From Nonomuraea typhae (GTDB taxonomy: Bacteria; Actinomycetota; Actinomycetes; Streptosporangiales; Streptosporangiaceae), in the NCBI RefSeq assembly GCF_009760925.1, contig NZ_VRLV01000001.1, forward strand, positions 930,001 to 994,000: a stretch of 64,000 bases of DNA. Direction: 5' to 3'. Each line of letters begins with the position of its first letter. The first letter of the stretch is position 1. Below, piece after piece: positions 16,296-26,378 of this stretch. The position numbers and the translations under genes are program-made. Under the pieces are notes generated by a model. It was not told the origin of the DNA. It worked only from the letters and a program-made list of their open reading frames with translations, and did no database searches.

Positions 16296-19200
16296 GCCGG
16301 GACCCCGGCGGCGGCCACGCGACCGGCCAGCTCGGCGACGGTCGGGTGCGCGAACAGGTCGGCCACCGCCAGGTCGGCCCCGGTGGACTCCTTGATCCGG
16401 TGGCGGATCCGCAGCACCGCCAGCGAGTGCCCGCCCAGGAGGAACAGGTTGTCGTTGCGCTTGACCTCGGGCACGTCCAGGACCTCCGCCCAGATGCCGC
16501 TCAGCGTGCGCTCCAGCTCCGACCGCGGAGCCTCGTCGCGGGACGCGCCGGGCACCTGCTCGGGGGGTTCCGGCAGCCGGGCGCGGTCGACCTTGCCGGA
16601 GGTGGTCAGCGGGATCTCGTCGAGCGTGACGTACGCGGACGGCACCAGCCCCGAGGGCAGCAGGCGCCGGGCGTGCGCGTCGAGCTCTCCCGCCGGCGGC
16701 TCGCTCCCCGAAGGGCGGATGTAGGCGACCAGCGTCTGCGCGGGCGCCTGGCCGCGGACCACCACGTAGGCGGCGGCCACCGCCGGGTGCGTGGCCAGGA
16801 CCTGCTCGATCTCGCCCAGTTCGATGCGCAGGCCACGGATCTTGACCTGGTGGTCCCTCCGGCCGAGGTACTCGAGCCGGTCGTCCGGCGACCAGCGGGC
16901 CCGGTCGCCGGTGAGGTAGAGCCTGCCGCCGCGCCGCCCGCCGTACGGGTCGGGGACGAACCTCTCTGCGGTCAGGCGGGGGCGGCCGAGATAGCCGTCG
17001 CAGACGCCGTCGCCGCCGATGGCCAGCTCACCCTCGACGCCGCGGGGCAGCAGGCCGCCGTCCGGGTCCACGACGTACGCCTCGACGCCGGGGCCGGGGA
17101 CGCCGAGCGGCCAGGGGCGTCCGGGCTCGGAGGTGACCGGGCCGCCGGTGACGAAGACGGTCGTCTCGGTCGGGCCGTACAGGTTGCGCACCAGCGGCAC
17201 GCCCGCCTCCTCCAGCAGGCGCACCAGCGGCGCGGTGCCCGCCTCGCCGGCCAGGTTCACCGCGCGCACGCCGGCCGGGATCGCGCCCTCGCGCAGCAGC
17301 TCGGCGAGCATGCTGGGCACGACGTTGACCTGCGCGGGAACCAGGCGCTCCGGCAGCGAGGGCAGCGCGAACACGTCGTCGGCCAGCACGATCGTGCCGC
17401 CCGCCGCCAGCGTCGGCAGGAGCTCGTGCACCGAGACGTCGAAGGTCAGCGCGGTGGCGGCCAGCGTGCGGGCAAGCAGCTCCTCCGGGGTCTGCTCGAG
17501 CGTCCAGCGCACGAAGTGGGCGAGGTTGGCGTGCGTCACCCGGCAGCCCTTCGGCCGGCCGGTGCTGCCCGAGGTGTACATGACCCACGCGGTCGCGGCC
17601 GGGTGCGCGGTCCGGAACGGCCGGCCGTCCGCGGGCGCCGGGCCGGTGACGTCGATCGCCGTCCAGTCGCCGGGCGGCAGCAGGCCCGCCGTACCGGGCT
17701 CGACGAGGACCGTGCGGGCGCCGGAGTCCTCGAGCATGTAGGCGATGCGCTCGGCCGGATGGGCGGGGTCGAGCGGCAGGTAGCCGCGGCCCGACAGCAC
17801 CGTGCCCAGCAGCGCGATCAGCGCTTCCGGGGTACGGCGCAGCAGCACGCCGACCGGAGCGGTGGCCCGCGCGTCCGGCGTGGTCGCTCGTGCGTCCGGC
17901 GCGTCTTCTGCGTCCGGCGTGGTCGCTCGTGCGGCGGGCGCGTCTTTCGCGGCCGGCGTCCTTTCCGCGTCGGTGGCGTCGAGCAGCGCGGCGACCGCCC
18001 CGGCCCGCCCGGCGACCTCCGCGTAGCTGAGCGTCCGCGTGGTCGTGCTGATCGCGGGCGCCTGCGGTGCGCGTGCCGCCGCGGCGGCGAACAGCTCGGC
18101 GAAGGGCGTCGCGGGCGCGGTCCGGCGGCCGGTGCCCAGGGCCAGCAGGCGGTCGCGGACGCCCGGCCGGACCAGGTCCGCCTCGCCGATCCGGGCGTCG
18201 GGCCGCTCGGCCATGACGGCCAGCAGGTTCAGGTAGGTGCCCGCCACCTCGGCGATGAACTCCCGGTCGAACAGGTCGCTGTTGTACTCCCACAGGAGCG
18301 TGACGCGGCCGTCGAAGCGGCCGTCGGCGCCCGGTTCCGCCTCCGCGCGGGGGATGACGACCACGTTCAGGTCGACCTTCGCCGAGCCGTTGTCCCGCTC
18401 GTACACCGTCGCCGAGCAGCCCGGCAGCTCCAGGTCGGGCATTCTGGCGTCGTTGGCGCTGAACATGATCTGGAAGTACGGGTTGGCCGCCGGGTCGCGG
18501 TCGGGGTTGAGCGCCCGCACCAGCTCCAGGAAGGGCAGCTCCTGGTTGGCCGTGGCCGCGCGCACGGTCTGGCCGCTGCGCCGCAGCAACTCGGCGAAGG
18601 ACGGCTCGCCCCCGGCGTCGCAGAGCAGGACGACCGCGTTGACGAACATGCCGATGACGTCCTCGGTCTCGGCGAGCTGCCGGTTGCCGAAGGCGGAGCC
18701 GATCGCGAGGTCGTCCTGGCGCGTGTAGCGCCACAGCGTGGCGTAGAAGCCGGCCAGCATGGCGCTGAACAACGTCGTGTGCCGGTTCCTGGCCAGCTCG
18801 CGCAGCGCGGCGACGGTCCTGGCGGGCACTTCGGCGCGGACCATGCCGCCGGCGAAACTCTGCGGGCGCGACCTGGGCCTGCTCGTGGGCAGCGTCACCG
18901 CGGGCGGGCTGTCCGCCAGGACCGCGGCCCAGTGCTCACGCCGGCGGCGCATGCCCTCCCCGGCCAGGGCGCGCTCCTGCCAGCGCGCGTAGTCGGCGTA
19001 CTGGACGGCGGGCTCGGGCAGCGTCGCGGGCACCCCGGTGACCTCGGCGGTGTAGGCGGCGCGCAGCTCCTTCATCAGCAGCCCGAACGACCAGCCGTCG
19101 TGCACGAAGTGGTGCTCCACCAGGATGATCTCGTGGGTGGTACGGCCCAGCCGTACCACCGTCCAGCGCACCAGCGGCAGCTCGCCCAGGTCGAACGGCG

Positions 19201-21448
19201 TGGTCATCTCACGCACGACCAGCTCCTCGACCCTGGCCCGCCGTTCGTGCTCCGGCACGTGCGACAGGTCCACGAGGCGGATCGGCATCGGGCCCGTGGC
19301 GTGGACGCGCTGGTAGGGGATGCCGTCGGCGTCGTGGAAGGTGGTCCGGAAGATCGACTGGCGGGCGGTGATCGTGTCGGCCGCGCGCTGGAGGGCGCCG
19401 AGGTCGAGGTCCCCGGCCACCCGCATGGTCGTCTGCGCGTGGTAGGCGATGTTGCCGGGGGAGAGCCGGTCGAGGAACCACACCTGCTGCTGTTGCGCGG
19501 TCAGCGGTACCCGGTCGTCGTCGCCGCCCCGCTCGATCGGGGGCAGGCCGTCCGCGTCGCCACGGGCGCCCCGGTCCACGAGCGCGGCCAGGTCGGCGAC
19601 CGTGGGATGCGCCATCAGGTCGGCGACGGTGACCTCGGCCGGCCAGCGGGCCCGGATCCGGTTGGCGATCTGCACCGCGGCCAGGGAGTGCCCGCCGAGG
19701 TCGAAGAACGAGTCGTCCGCGCCGATCCGGTCCACGCCCAGCGCCCGGCTCCAGATCTCGGCCAGCGCGAGTTCGGTGGCGCCCGCCGGCGCGCGGAACG
19801 GGACGTCCTCGGCGCGCCGCCACAGCTGGGAGCCGGGCAGCGCGGCGGCGTCGACCTTGCCGCTGGGCAGCAGCGGGAGCGCGTCGAGCACGACGTAGCG
19901 GGCGGGCAGATGGCCGGCGGGCAGGGAGCGGGCCAGGTGCTCGCGCAGCCTACCCGCGGTGGGCACGCTGCGGGAGTCCACGGGCACGAGGTAGGCGACC
20001 AGCAGCGTCTGGCCCTCGCCTCCGGTCTCGGCGCGCACGTGGGCCGCGGCCACCTCGGGGTGGGCGGCCAGGTGGCGGACGACCTCCTGGGGGTGCACGC
20101 GCTGGCCGCGGATCTTCACCAGGTCGTCGGCCCGGCCGAGGATCCGCAGCACGCCGCCGGGGGCCAGGGCGCCGCGGTCGCCGGTGCGGAACAGCCGTGC
20201 TCCCCGGCGGCCCGGGCGGGGGTCGGGGACGAAACGGTCGGCCGTGAGCCGCGGGTCGCCGCGATAGCCGCGGGCCAGCCCCAGGCCGCCGATGTACACC
20301 TCGCCCTCGCCCGTCCGGCCCTCGCTGCCCCGGTCCTCGCCGGTCTGGTCGTGGTCCGTGCCGAGCAGGACGATCTCGGTGCCCGCGACGGCCGTGCCGA
20401 CGGGCAGCGTGGCTCCGGGGTCGGCCGCGTCCGCCCCGGTCAGCGGGTGGGTCGCCGAGGTCACCGCGGTCTCGGTGAGGCCGTAGGCGTTGACGGTCTC
20501 GACCTGGCTGAACCGCCGCCAGGCCGCCAGCGTCGCGGCCCGGCCCATGTCGCTGCCGATGACGAGCAGGCGCAGGCTGTCCGGTACGGCGCCGCCGTAC
20601 TGGTCGAGGTCGCGCACCCACTGCTCCCAGTAGGGCGTGGGCAGGTTGGCGACGGTGACCCGCTCGGTGGCCAGCAGGGCGGTGAGCTCCTGCGTGGACG
20701 GGGCCGTCGCGGGGGTGAGCACGAGCGCGGCCCCCGCGAGCAGGGCCGGGAAGATCTCCTCCAGGGCCACGTCGAAGCCGACGCCGGCGAACTGCAGGAC
20801 CCGGTCCCCGGGGCGCAGCGCGTAGGCCGCCCGGACGGCCGCCGCGTGGGCGGCGAGCGCGCGGTGGGGGATCTCGACGGCCTTCTGCGTGCCGGTGGTG
20901 CCCGAGGTGAACATCACGTAGGCCAGGTGTTCGCCATGCGGCGCGTGGGGTGTTTCACCTGGCGGGAACGTTCCCACGGACGGCGCGGAGACGGTCTCGG
21001 GGAGCAGCGGGACGCCCGCCCGCGCGGCCACGGCGGTGCCTGCGGAGTCGGTGACGCACAGGTCGGCGGCGGCGAGCATGCGCAGCCGGCGGCCGGGTGG
21101 CAGCTGCGGGTCGATCGGCAGGAAAGCGGCGCCGGACAGCAGCACGCCGGTCAGCGCGGCCACCAGCTCCGCGCCCCTGGGCAGCATGACCGCGACCACG
21201 GTCTGATGGTCGGCGGATGCCGCCGGACCGTCCGTGCGGGTGTCGGCGGATGCCGCCGGGCGGTTCGTGCGGGTGTCGGCGGATGCCGCTGCGCCGGCGG
21301 TGCGGGCGGCGATGCGCAGTGCCTGATCGTGCAGGTCGCGGTAGGTCAGGTTCGTGGTGCCGGTCCGGATCGCGAGGCGCTCGCCGCCGGTGCGCAACGA
21401 CTCGGCGAGCGCGGCGCACAGGGTGGCATCGGCCGGTTTGGTGTCCAC
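16292..21448 (-). CDS. NRPS loading module A-T plus C-A-T
   Basis: A 1718-residue synthetase that starts with an adenylation domain and so initiates the peptide. Order: A1 (about 1-530), T1 (GGHSLAAVQ, about 600), C (about 640-1080, intact HHFVHDG), A2 (about 1090-1620), T2 (GGHSLAVLR, about 1690). Hand-read pocket codes: A1 D-V-E-N-V-G-A-V-T, resembling basic or hydroxyornithine-type pockets; A2 D-V-H-V-N-A-L-V-F, unassigned and more hydrophobic. No epimerase or methyltransferase domain is visible. Repetitive in-frame inserts disrupt A1 near residues 48-90 (PAASADTRT copies) and A2 (ARATTPD copies). The start GTG 21448 has AAGGAGG upstream. It is the first gene of a five-gene operon. Confidence 0.93.
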   Translation of the reverse strand: MDTKPADATLCAALAESLRTGGERLAIRTGTTNLTYRDLHDQALRIAARTAGAAASADTRTNRPAASADTRTDGPAASADHQTVVAVMLPRGAELVAALTGVLLSGAAFLPIDPQLPPGRRLRMLAAADLCVTDSAGTAVAARAGVPLLPETVSAPSVGTFPPGETPHAPHGEHLAYVMFTSGTTGTQKAVEIPHRALAAHAAAVRAAYALRPGDRVLQFAGVGFDVALEEIFPALLAGAALVLTPATAPSTQELTALLATERVTVANLPTPYWEQWVRDLDQYGGAVPDSLRLLVIGSDMGRAATLAAWRRFSQVETVNAYGLTETAVTSATHPLTGADAADPGATLPVGTAVAGTEIVLLGTDHDQTGEDRGSEGRTGEGEVYIGGLGLARGYRGDPRLTADRFVPDPRPGRRGARLFRTGDRGALAPGGVLRILGRADDLVKIRGQRVHPQEVVRHLAAHPEVAAAHVRAETGGEGQTLLVAYLVPVDSRSVPTAGRLREHLARSLPAGHLPARYVVLDALPLLPSGKVDAAALPGSQLWRRAEDVPFRAPAGATELALAEIWSRALGVDRIGADDSFFDLGGHSLAAVQIANRIRARWPAEVTVADLMAHPTVADLAALVDRGARGDADGLPPIERGGDDDRVPLTAQQQQVWFLDRLSPGNIAYHAQTTMRVAGDLDLGALQRAADTITARQSIFRTTFHDADGIPYQRVHATGPMPIRLVDLSHVPEHERRARVEELVVREMTTPFDLGELPLVRWTVVRLGRTTHEIILVEHHFVHDGWSFGLLMKELRAAYTAEVTGVPATLPEPAVQYADYARWQERALAGEGMRRRREHWAAVLADSPPAVTLPTSRPRSRPQSFAGGMVRAEVPARTVAALRELARNRHTTLFSAMLAGFYATLWRYTRQDDLAIGSAFGNRQLAETEDVIGMFVNAVVLLCDAGGEPSFAELLRRSGQTVRAATANQELPFLELVRALNPDRDPAANPYFQIMFSANDARMPDLELPGCSATVYERDNGSAKVDLNVVVIPRAEAEPGADGRFDGRVTLLWEYNSDLFDREFIAEVAGTYLNLLAVMAERPDARIGEADLVRPGVRDRLLALGTGRRTAPATPFAELFAAAAARAPQAPAISTTTRTLSYAEVAGRAGAVAALLDATDAERTPAAKDAPAARATTPDAEDAPDARATTPDARATAPVGVLLRRTPEALIALLGTVLSGRGYLPLDPAHPAERIAYMLEDSGARTVLVEPGTAGLLPPGDWTAIDVTGPAPADGRPFRTAHPAATAWVMYTSGSTGRPKGCRVTHANLAHFVRWTLEQTPEELLARTLAATALTFDVSVHELLPTLAAGGTIVLADDVFALPSLPERLVPAQVNVVPSMLAELLREGAIPAGVRAVNLAGEAGTAPLVRLLEEAGVPLVRNLYGPTETTVFVTGGPVTSEPGRPWPLGVPGPGVEAYVVDPDGGLLPRGVEGELAIGGDGVCDGYLGRPRLTAERFVPDPYGGRRGGRLYLTGDRARWSPDDRLEYLGRRDHQVKIRGLRIELGEIEQVLATHPAVAAAYVVVRGQAPAQTLVAYIRPSGSEPPAGELDAHARRLLPSGLVPSAYVTLDEIPLTTSGKVDRARLPEPPEQVPGASRDEAPRSELERTLSGIWAEVLDVPEVKRNDNLFLLGGHSLAVLRIRHRIKESTGADLAVADLFAHPTVAELAGRVAAAGVPA

Positions 21449-22035
21449 ACAGCCTCCTTGGTCGTCAAACCGTGCTCAAGCAACGCCTGGCTCGTGAAAG
21501 ACGGGAACGCAGGGCCCATGGCGGGAGCCGTGCGCGGCGTTGAACCGCCTCACCGGGCATAGGCGAACCGCCGCCCGAAACTTCGGATGTCCTTTACTGG
21601 ATTTCCGTGACATCCGCTCGCCGAAATACGACGGAGAACCCCGGCATCGACACGGGATCTCATGGCTGATTTGCCGGTTCGTTCACCGAACCAGATAACG
21701 ACCAGGACCGATACGCACTTACCCCCTGCCCTCATTTCCGAGCCACAGCAGAGCACAGCGGGTTGTCGGCCAACAAGAGTGCGAGACCTTTTCGTTATTG
21801 TCAATAATTACCCCTAAATGGAGGCTTGTCGGATTCTGGGTTGTGGGGTAAGCGCTGGTTGAGGGGCGATCGGTGCAGCCTATCGGCCGGTTTTATCCGG
21901 ACAACTAACCATTGACCGGCCTGGAACGGCTGGTGCACTATTCAGGCGGCGTCGTCCGGGTGGGGGATTGTGTGCCGGCGGCAGGCTGCCATTTTTCGCC
22001 TGGTGTCATTTATATGGTGATCTAAGGAACGGCAC
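21449..22035. promoter_or_regulatory. 587-bp divergent regulatory region, NRPS operon versus argHG
   Basis: There is no credible gene here; a minus-strand frame at 21550-21804 lacks coding character. The interval is much less GC-rich than its surroundings. On the minus strand TTGACA (within 21798-21803) is a good -35 for the NRPS operon, implying a leader of about 300 nt. It overlaps the perfect dyad at 21795-21807. On the plus side CATTTATATGGTGATCTAAGG just before 22036 gives an AT-rich -10 area and the AAGGA ribosome site of argH. No actinobacterial iron box was found by eye. Confidence 0.6.
21795..21807. promoter_or_regulatory. perfect palindrome TTATTG-T-CAATAA
   Basis: A 13-bp exact inverted repeat with a single central base lies in an AT-rich island of the divergent region. 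It overlaps the TTGACA -35-like hexamer read toward the NRPS operon, so a bound protein would occlude that promoter. The cognate regulator is unknown; no regulator gene is encoded within the cluster. Confidence 0.5.
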
Positions 22036-23570
22036 GTGACAGACAAGTTATGGGGCGGACGCTTTGCCGAGGACATCACTCAGGAGGTTCTCGACTACAC
22101 GCTGACCGTCGACGTCGACGAACGGCTCGTCTTCGCCGACCTCTGGCAGGACCTCGCGCACATGCTGATGCTCGGCGCAAGGGGAATCGTCACCGGCGAG
22201 GTCGCGCAGGCCGTGCTCGGCTCGCTGCTACGGCTCTGGGACCGCGCCGAGCGGGGTGAGCTGCGGCTGCGCCCCGAGCTCGAGGACGTGCACTTCAACC
22301 TCGAGCAGCAGGTCATCGAGGAGCTCGGCCGCGAACGCGGCGGCCACCTGCAGACCGCCCGCTCGCGCAACGACCAGGTCTCCACCGACACCCGCATGTA
22401 CCTGCGGCGGATCCAGCTCGACGCCGTCGCGGCGAACCTGGACCTGATCGGCGAACTGCTCGCCTTCCCCGAGACGGACCTGCTGGCGATCCTGCCCGGC
22501 TACACCCACAGCCAGGCCGCCCAGCCGATCTCCGTCGCGTTCTGGAAGAGCGCGCACGCCAGCATGCTCCTGCGCGACGTGCGCCGGTTGCGCGGCGCGT
22601 TCGAGCGCACCGACGAATGCCCGCTGGGCGCCTGCGCGCTGGCCGGCACCTCCTTCCCGCTCGACCGCGAGCTCACCGCCCGGCTGCTCGGCTTCGGTGG
22701 CGTGCTCAGCCACGCGCTGGACGCCACCAGCGCCCGCGACTACCTCATCGAGAGCGCCGCCGCCTTCGCCGTCGGCGGCAACAACCTGTCCCGCATGGCG
22801 GAGGAGATCGTCATGTGGAGCGGCCACGAGTACCGCCTGGTCGAGGTCGCCGACGCCTACGCCACGGGCAGCTCGATCATGCCCCAGAAGAAGAACCCGG
22901 TGGTCGCCGAGCTGGCCAGGGGCCGCGCCGGGCGGACCGCGGGCACGCTCGTCCAGCTCCTCACCATGGCCAAGGGCGTCACCCTCGGCTACAGCTGCGA
23001 CCTGCAGGAGGACAAGCCCTATCTCTGGCACGCCATCGACGCCTACCTCTCCACGCTGCGCATCGTCACCGGGCAGACCAGAGGGCTGCGCTTCGACGGC
23101 GCCCGCGGCGAGCAGCTGTGCTGGGACAACTTCTCCACGGCCACCGAACTGGCCAACCACCTCGTCACCGCGCACGGCCTGCCCTTCCGCGAGGCGCACC
23201 ACGTCAGCGGCGCTCTCGTCGCGGCCCTGCTGAAGCGCGGCGCCACGCTCAGGGACACGGCCGCCGCCGCGGAGATCCTCGGCGAGCTGGGCCACCCCGT
23301 GGACGAGCCCGTGCTCGCCCGCATCTTCGCGCCCGCGGCCGCGGTGGCCGGCTACACCAGCCCCGGCGGCACCTCACCGCGAAGCGTCACGGCGGTGCGC
23401 GCCGAGCTGAGTTCCGCCGCAGAGTCCCACGCCGCCTGGCTCGGCGCGGCCCGGCGGCGGCTCCGCGACGCTCAGGAAGCCACCTTCGCCGCGGCCCGCG
23501 ACGTCGCCGCCGGAGCCGCGATCGCCAAGGCCCTCGACCGCATCGCCCCCTCGCTCAACGGAGAGCAGTG

Positions 23571-23571
<1 letters not shown>
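22036..23571 (+). CDS. argininosuccinate lyase paralogue (fumarase/aspartase superfamily)
   Basis: A 511-residue enzyme, longer than usual ArgH (about 460-480). It has the superfamily signature GSSIMPQKKNP (catalytic Ser loop, about residue 277), ARSRNDQV (substrate loop) and GYTHSQAAQP (catalytic His), all intact. It should release fumarate from argininosuccinate or an analogue to leave a guanidine. Segments such as LTVDVDERLVFADLW and the altered GYTHSQAAQP differ from the housekeeping actinobacterial protein as I remember it. This suggests a dedicated or transferred copy. The start is GTG 22036 with AAGGA upstream. It overlaps argG by one base (TGATG) and is divergent from the NRPS operon. 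Confidence 0.9.
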
Positions 23572-24749
<1,178 letters not shown>

Positions 24750-24842
24750 TCCGCACCGTGCTTTGTTGCTGAAACAATTCGCTGACCTGGGCATTCCTCG
24801 GTCATGGCGCTGCTTGCGTAGTCAGCCGGTTACTCCTGAGGT

Positions 24843-24862
24843 GCGAGCCGACTCGGGCTCGC
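24843..24862 (+). promoter_or_regulatory. hairpin in the leader of the secreted protein gene
   Basis: GCGAGCC-GACTCG-GGCTCGC forms a 7-bp perfect stem with a six-base loop that ends eight bases before the GAAAGGA ribosome site of the gene at 24881. It may insulate the ribosome site or stabilise the mRNA; it has no U-run, so it is not an obvious terminator. Confidence 0.4.
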
Positions 24863-24880
24863 CGACCGAAAGGACTACGC

Positions 24881-25270
24881 ATGAAGAGCACCCTGGTCAA
24901 GGCCGGCCTGGCCGCCGTTCTCCTGGCGGGCGCGACGGCGGCCGCCGCCACGCCCAGCGCAGCCGCCACGGCGGGCGCGGCCGTCGCCCTGCGGCCGGTC
25001 AACGTCGACTGCGGGTGGGTCACCTGCAGCCTCTACTTCAGCCGTTCCCTCACCAAGCGCATGACCACCCCCTACGAGGCCGCGGCGTCGCTCAGCGGCC
25101 TCTGCCCCCACATCGCCTGCAAGGCGTTCGGCGCAGCGGCCGGCGTCCTGGCCTTCAAGGCGAAGGAGGCCGCGGGCAAGAACCAGTGCCTGCGCGTCCG
25201 CTACGAGCGCTTCACCTACAAGGTCGTGGGGCTCTACTCCGACGGCAGCAGGCACTGCCACGACTCCTAG
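24881..25270 (+). CDS. small secreted cysteine-rich protein
   Basis: A 129-residue exported protein of unknown function. A Sec signal peptide is clear: MKST start, hydrophobic core (about 6-20), Ala-rich cleavage zone around residues 24-33. The mature domain has six cysteines (in VDCGWVTC, LCPHIAC, NQC, RHC), compatible with three disulfides, and is basic. ATG 24881 has GAAAGGA upstream. It lies after argG but behind its own leader hairpin and is followed by a strong hairpin at 25283-25316, so it is likely monocistronic. A secreted inhibitor or antimicrobial-type role is possible but not shown. Confidence 0.8.
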   Translation: MKSTLVKAGLAAVLLAGATAAAATPSAAATAGAAVALRPVNVDCGWVTCSLYFSRSLTKRMTTPYEAAASLSGLCPHIACKAFGAAAGVLAFKAKEAAGKNQCLRVRYERFTYKVVGLYSDGSRHCHDS

Positions 25271-25282
25271 CGCGCGGGTAAC

Positions 25283-25316
25283 CGGCCCGGCTACGACGGT
25301 GGTTGTAGCCGGGCCG
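25283..25316 (+). terminator. hairpin terminator
   Basis: CGGCCCGGCTAC pairs perfectly with GTAGCCGGGCCG (12 bp) across a ten-base loop, 12 bases after the stop codon of the secreted protein. There is no strong U-run (gcctctcc follows), as is common for actinobacterial terminators. Confidence 0.65.
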
Positions 25317-25365
25317 CCTCTCCGGGGCGGATGCCTGTCCGGGCCGCCCCGGGCAGGCTGGCCTC

Positions 25366-26247
25366 ATGTCGGGTTATCAGCGTTTCGGGTACGGCGTGGC
25401 CGCGCTCCTGCTGGCCAGCAGCGTGTTCCACGGAGTGGTGTACGTCGTGGACGGCGGCGCCTGGGAGGGGCCGGTGTCGTGGCGCAAGCCGATCCTGTTC
25501 GGGTTCTCCTTCGGGGTGACCCTGCTCAGCCTCGTCTGGATCGCCGGGCGGTCGCGCCTTCGCCCGCGGACCGGCCGGCTGCTCGTGCTCACCCTGGCCG
25601 TGGCCAGCCTCGCCGAGACCGCGCTCATCGATCTGCAGCGCTGGCGCGGGGTGCCCTCCCACCTCAACTTCGCCACTCCTTTCGACACGATCGTCTCCGC
25701 GTGCCTGGCCGCCGTCGCGATCCTGGGCCTGATCCCGCCGATCATCGTGCTCGCCGTGCTCGCCTGGCGGCGCTTCGACGGCTCGCCCAGCATGCGGCTG
25801 GCCGTACGGGCGGGGCTGGCCTCGCTCCTGCTCACGCTGGTGTCCGGCGGGCTGCTCATCGCCAACGGCCGGGCCATCGGACTGCCGCCCGAGGCGACCG
25901 ATCTGTCGATCTTCGGTGCGGCCGGGCAGCTCAAGGTGCCGCATGCGGTGAGCCTGCATGGGGTGCAGGCGCTGCCGGTGCTGGCGTGGGTGCTCACCAT
26001 GACCGGGTGGAGCGAGGCGGCCCGCGTCCGGCTGGCGGGGCTGGCGGCGGCGGGGTACGGGGGCGTGGTGCTGGTCAGCATGCTGCAGGCGGCCGGCGGG
26101 CTGGCGCCCGCGGATCTCACGGTGGTTTCCGGAGTGCTGTTGCTGGGGGCGGCCGGGGCATTGACGGGCGCGTCCGCCGCCACGCTGGTGAAGGTGCGGA
26201 TCCGATCCCCTAAAAAGGGTGTGGAATTCTCTGGGGAATACAGGTAG
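25366..26247 (+). CDS. polytopic membrane protein of unknown function
   Basis: A 293-residue integral membrane protein with seven or eight hydrophobic segments spread over the whole length (about 8-25, 42-60, 70-88, 110-135, 150-168, 195-215, 225-243, 250-270). It begins at ATG 25366. Conserved-looking polar residues within membranes include the WRKPILFGFSFG, DLQRWRGVPSHLN and QLKVPHAVSLHGVQ segments; the His-rich loops hint at a metal or haem role, but no family can be named. It is flanked by a terminator and by a separate secreted esterase gene. Confidence 0.75.
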   Translation: MSGYQRFGYGVAALLLASSVFHGVVYVVDGGAWEGPVSWRKPILFGFSFGVTLLSLVWIAGRSRLRPRTGRLLVLTLAVASLAETALIDLQRWRGVPSHLNFATPFDTIVSACLAAVAILGLIPPIIVLAVLAWRRFDGSPSMRLAVRAGLASLLLTLVSGGLLIANGRAIGLPPEATDLSIFGAAGQLKVPHAVSLHGVQALPVLAWVLTMTGWSEAARVRLAGLAAAGYGGVVLVSMLQAAGGLAPADLTVVSGVLLLGAAGALTGASAATLVKVRIRSPKKGVEFSGEYR

Positions 26248-26378
26248 TTCATATTCCCCGAAACACATCTCTGCTGGACAGAGCACTGATCTCCGTACAT
26301 GTCACCCGCCCGCGTGGACATTCTCGTGAATTCGCGATCTCATGATCCTGTTTCCATTCCCCGGAAGAGGAGAATCGC

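Noticed and set aside
11658-16724. 1688-residue plus-strand frame opposite NRPS-2
   Set aside because: Shadow frame; the minus strand has intact C, A and T motifs.
16346-21562. 1738-residue plus-strand frame opposite NRPS-1
   Set aside because: Shadow frame; no recognisable domain.
21550-21804. 84-residue minus-strand frame in the divergent region
   Set aside because: Less GC-biased third positions, no ribosome site, and it covers the probable NRPS leader; read as regulatory DNA.
21449-22035. Search by eye for an iron box (TTAGGTTAGGCTAACCTAA-like) to support a siderophore role
   Set aside because: No convincing match; the only strong dyad is TTATTG-T-CAATAA. Siderophore function therefore remains unsupported.
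24843-24862. Riboswitch before the secreted protein gene
   Set aside because: Only a single 7-bp hairpin; no conserved riboswitch core is visible.
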